Positions 40,472 to 42,049 of a stretch of DNA of 42,049 bases are shown in pieces. This stretch comes from a virus. Position 1 is the first letter of the stretch. The number at the start of each line of letters is the position of its first letter. Location of the stretch: positions 1 through 42,049 of the IMG/VR virus record IMGVR_UViG_3300020160_002517; one strand, given 5' to 3'. The notes below the pieces were generated by a model that was not told where the DNA came from, ran no database searches, and saw only the letters and a program-made list of their open reading frames with translations. The position numbers and the translations under genes were made by a program.

Positions 40472-40950
40472 TCTCCACAAAATAATTTTTTGGTCTGTGG
40501 TGGTACAACAACAATACCCCAAGATTTTAAAATATTTAAATGTTGCTCTGTTATCGGATGAGAATACATTAAATCATTCATTGAGGGTGCAACAATAAAA
40601 GGTTTATTAAAGTCCCATGCTCTTGCTACGCACGTAAGAAGATTATCGCAAATACCATTAGCTAGTTTAGCAAGTGTGTTTGCAGAAAGTGGAGCAATTA
40701 TAAAAACATCTGCCCATTTAGAAAGGTCAATATGTAATACTTTTTTTGAAGATTGATATGTATTCCACTCTTCTGCATCATCATATACTTCATCACTTCT
40801 AAACCAAAAATCATCTAGCTTTACAAAATTTAAAGATGACTGAGTAAAGATAAATTTATTTGAAATATTCTTATCAGAATAGTATTCTTTCTTAAATTTA
40901 TTAAGAAGTGTAGTTGCAACACTTCCTGTGTAACCGTGTAAAATATTCAT
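40405..40950 (-). CDS. Phosphopantothenoylcysteine decarboxylase, HAL3/eukaryote-like type
   Basis: 181 residues, single domain. Flavin and active-site motifs are present: TGSVAT near 8-13, VLHIDLSKWAD with His73, PLSANT at 87-92, CDNLLTCVARAWD near 101-113, PSMNDLMY at 122-129 (Asn125, Met128) and FCGDYGLGAMA with Cys158. All match the plant HAL3a enzyme (VLHIELRRWAD, PLSANT, PAMNxxM, ACGDYGNGAMA) closely, more than the N-domain of bacterial CoaBC. It would decarboxylate phosphopantothenoylcysteine to phosphopantetheine with FMN. The 3' end is shared with the homing gene on the other strand; the last 20 residues are thus coded there. Joined to the next gene by ATGA. Confidence 0.8.
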   Translation of the reverse strand: MNILHGYTGSVATTLLNKFKKEYYSDKNISNKFIFTQSSLNFVKLDDFWFRSDEVYDDAEEWNTYQSSKKVLHIDLSKWADVFIIAPLSANTLAKLANGICDNLLTCVARAWDFNKPFIVAPSMNDLMYSHPITEQHLNILKSWGIVVVPPQTKKLFCGDYGLGAMANIEDIISSIRSLSK

Positions 40951-41231
40951 GGTAATGATAATGCACAGATATGTGCTAGTTTTTTTCCTTTTTCAGTAGG
41001 TTCAAATCTTGCAACTACATGATGACCCTCTATAAAATGAGGATCAAGAGTTTCAACATCATAAGGAACGATTGCATCACAAAGCATTAATTTTTCACCA
41101 TTAAATGTTTTACAACCATCATATCGTGCAAGAATTATGGTATAAGAATTTACAATTTCTCTTTCTATGATTGTAAATTTATAAGGATCAGGCTTACAGC
41201 CCATTGCTATTTTTTGAATCTGAACGCTCAT
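40947..41231 (-). CDS. Small protein between the two coenzyme A genes, unknown
   Basis: 94 residues; an in-frame ATG at 41204 would give 85. The start overlaps the end of the CoaB-like gene by 38 nt (11 nt from the second ATG) and its end overlaps the CoaC-like gene by 4 nt. Strand-rich, with YTIILARYDGCKTFNGEKLM and HHVVARFEPTEKGKKLAHI. Cys residues at 12, 40, 51 and 88 do not form a clear metal motif. No family recognised. The tight coupling to both genes suggests a role with CoA synthesis or a shared regulon, but no direct evidence. Confidence 0.6.
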   Translation of the reverse strand: MSVQIQKIAMGCKPDPYKFTIIEREIVNSYTIILARYDGCKTFNGEKLMLCDAIVPYDVETLDPHFIEGHHVVARFEPTEKGKKLAHICALSLP

Positions 41232-41859
41232 TTTTATTTTTCAATATAATATCTACAAGTTCGTGTGCATCTCTCGCTTCTTCAAAACTCATGTCTGGCT
41301 TAAAAACAAAACGAGAAAGATTACCTTTTCTAATCTCAGTAAGATCATTATATATAACAAGGTCTGCGCCGTTAGAAAACACCTTTTTTACAGCGGTTTC
41401 AACCTCAGAAGGTGTTGGGCTTACTAAGAGTTTAAACCCTACTAGAAAAGCATTTGGAGCGGCTTCACGAATCAATGGTAAAACCTTTTGTGCTTTCTTT
41501 AAACGAATAACTAATTCATCACTATCACTAGAAATTTTACCTTCTGTTTTATCTAAAATATAATCTGACACTGCCGCAGCAGAAATAATTATATCATACG
41601 GTAAAGAATCTTTTTTCTGAAAATTACTTAGATATGATTCATAATCTTTAAAGAATAATTGGTTATAACTACCTGTGTCTGCCCAATGATTTATAATTGG
41701 TTTTACAGCATTTTTAGAAGAGAAATAAAGAACATCATGTAATTTTTCAAAAAATACTGATGCGATTTCTGCACCGTATTTCCCAGAACTCATGTTGGAA
41801 ATTTTACGAACATCATCAATAGGAACATCTGTTCCACCGCTTGTAATTAAGATTTTCAT
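41194..41859 (-). CDS. Phosphopantothenate-cysteine ligase (CoaB-like)
   Basis: 221 residues. ITSGGTDVPIDDVRKISNMS (5-24) and SSGKYGAEIA are the nucleotide-binding start of CoaB. DIIISAAAVSDYI near 90-102, EGKISS near 106-111, KAQKVLPLIREAAPNAFLVG near 120-139 and GADLVIYNDL near 160-170 match the family order. It is a free-standing domain, not fused to CoaC as in most bacteria, and begins at the stop of the upstream gene (TAATG). It would join phosphopantothenate and cysteine at the cost of a nucleoside triphosphate, the step just before the CoaC-like enzyme. Confidence 0.8.
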   Translation of the reverse strand: MKILITSGGTDVPIDDVRKISNMSSGKYGAEIASVFFEKLHDVLYFSSKNAVKPIINHWADTGSYNQLFFKDYESYLSNFQKKDSLPYDIIISAAAVSDYILDKTEGKISSDSDELVIRLKKAQKVLPLIREAAPNAFLVGFKLLVSPTPSEVETAVKKVFSNGADLVIYNDLTEIRKGNLSRFVFKPDMSFEEARDAHELVDIILKNKNERSDSKNSNGL

Positions 41860-42049
41860 TATAGTTGGTCTTTTAATTTTTCTTTAATCAAATATATTTG
41901 AGTATCGTTTTCTATAGCTAATACATCTCTTACAATAGAGATAAACTTTTCCCATTCAACCTTTGTACTTTCTTCAAGGTCTTTGTAAGAACGACGTTCT
42001 GGATACATAGTATTCCAAGAGAGGCAGGATACTTCACGATTTGTTAATT
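41859..42049 (-). CDS. C-terminal part of an unknown protein, 5' end beyond the window
   Basis: Open frame of 62 codons ending at TAA (41861-41859), which overlaps the ATG of the CoaB-like gene by 1 nt. Visible residues include SCLSWNTMYPERRSYKDLEE and a helix with KFISIVRDVLAIENDTQIYL. Rich in charged residues. The N-terminus lies outside the window; no family recognised. The stop/start overlap makes it part of the coaB-coaC unit. Confidence 0.6.
   Translation of the reverse strand, partial: LTNREVSCLSWNTMYPERRSYKDLEESTKVEWEKFISIVRDVLAIENDTQIYLIKEKLKDQL

Noticed and set aside
1-42049. tRNA genes, introns and insertion sequences
   Set aside because: I looked in the gaps between genes and found no cloverleaf-like stretch, transposase or inverted terminal repeat; gaps are nearly all under 75 nt.

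Overview
The window is part of the genome of a large, AT-rich, T4-related contractile-tailed bacteriophage (myovirus), most likely one known only from environmental sequence. Evidence: a block of baseplate, hub and tail genes in an order resembling T4 (gp26/51-like, tape measure, gp48/54-like, gp53-like, gp27-like, gp5-like), and a second block encoding a T4-type replisome (family B polymerase, DnaB/gp41-like helicase, gp61-like primase, PCNA/gp45-like clamp, gp32-like SSB, UvsX, gp46-like Rad50). No tRNA, rRNA, integrase, transposase or CRISPR array was seen. I cannot name the host. The early promoters look like ordinary sigma70 promoters (TTGAAA/TTGACA, 17 nt, TATAnT), which argues against a Bacteroidota host.

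Layout. 1-1569 (minus): 5' part of a DNA primase gene running off the left edge and split by a LAGLIDADG intein. 1625-14994 (plus): late structural genes, with one small gene (4817-5374) reversed and a bidirectional terminator in front of it. 14995-29071 (minus): small unknown genes, sliding clamp, SSB, possible helicase loader, helicase, UvsX, DNA polymerase, a GT4 glycosyltransferase and gp46. 29087-39683 (minus): a glycan island with GDP-mannose 4,6-dehydratase, GDP-L-fucose synthase, an alpha-1,2-fucosyltransferase-like GT11, an FkbM methyltransferase, a second methyltransferase, seven further known or probable sugar transferases and one AAA+ ATPase. 39755-40471 (plus): a free-standing Vsr-like homing endonuclease. 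40405-42049 (minus): a coenzyme A pair (CoaB-like synthetase and a HAL3/PPCDC-like decarboxylase) around a small unknown gene, then the 3' end of another gene.

How it works together. The replication genes form a nearly complete T4-style replication and recombination machine. The glycan island can make GDP-L-fucose from GDP-mannose and has a candidate enzyme to transfer it, so the phage probably decorates its virion or remodels a host surface glycan. The CoaB/CoaC pair would carry two consecutive steps of coenzyme A synthesis (phosphopantothenate to phosphopantetheine).

The most striking feature is the way genes start. At least 15 genes have a promoter (TTGAnn, 16-17 nt, TA-rich -10) whose -10 box ends only 5-8 nt before the start codon, and Shine-Dalgarno sequences are largely absent. 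This predicts leaderless mRNAs as the normal expression mode. The SSB gene is the clear exception: it has a ~60-nt leader with a hairpin and three exact AATAAGAAA repeats, resembling the autogenous operator of T4 gene 32.
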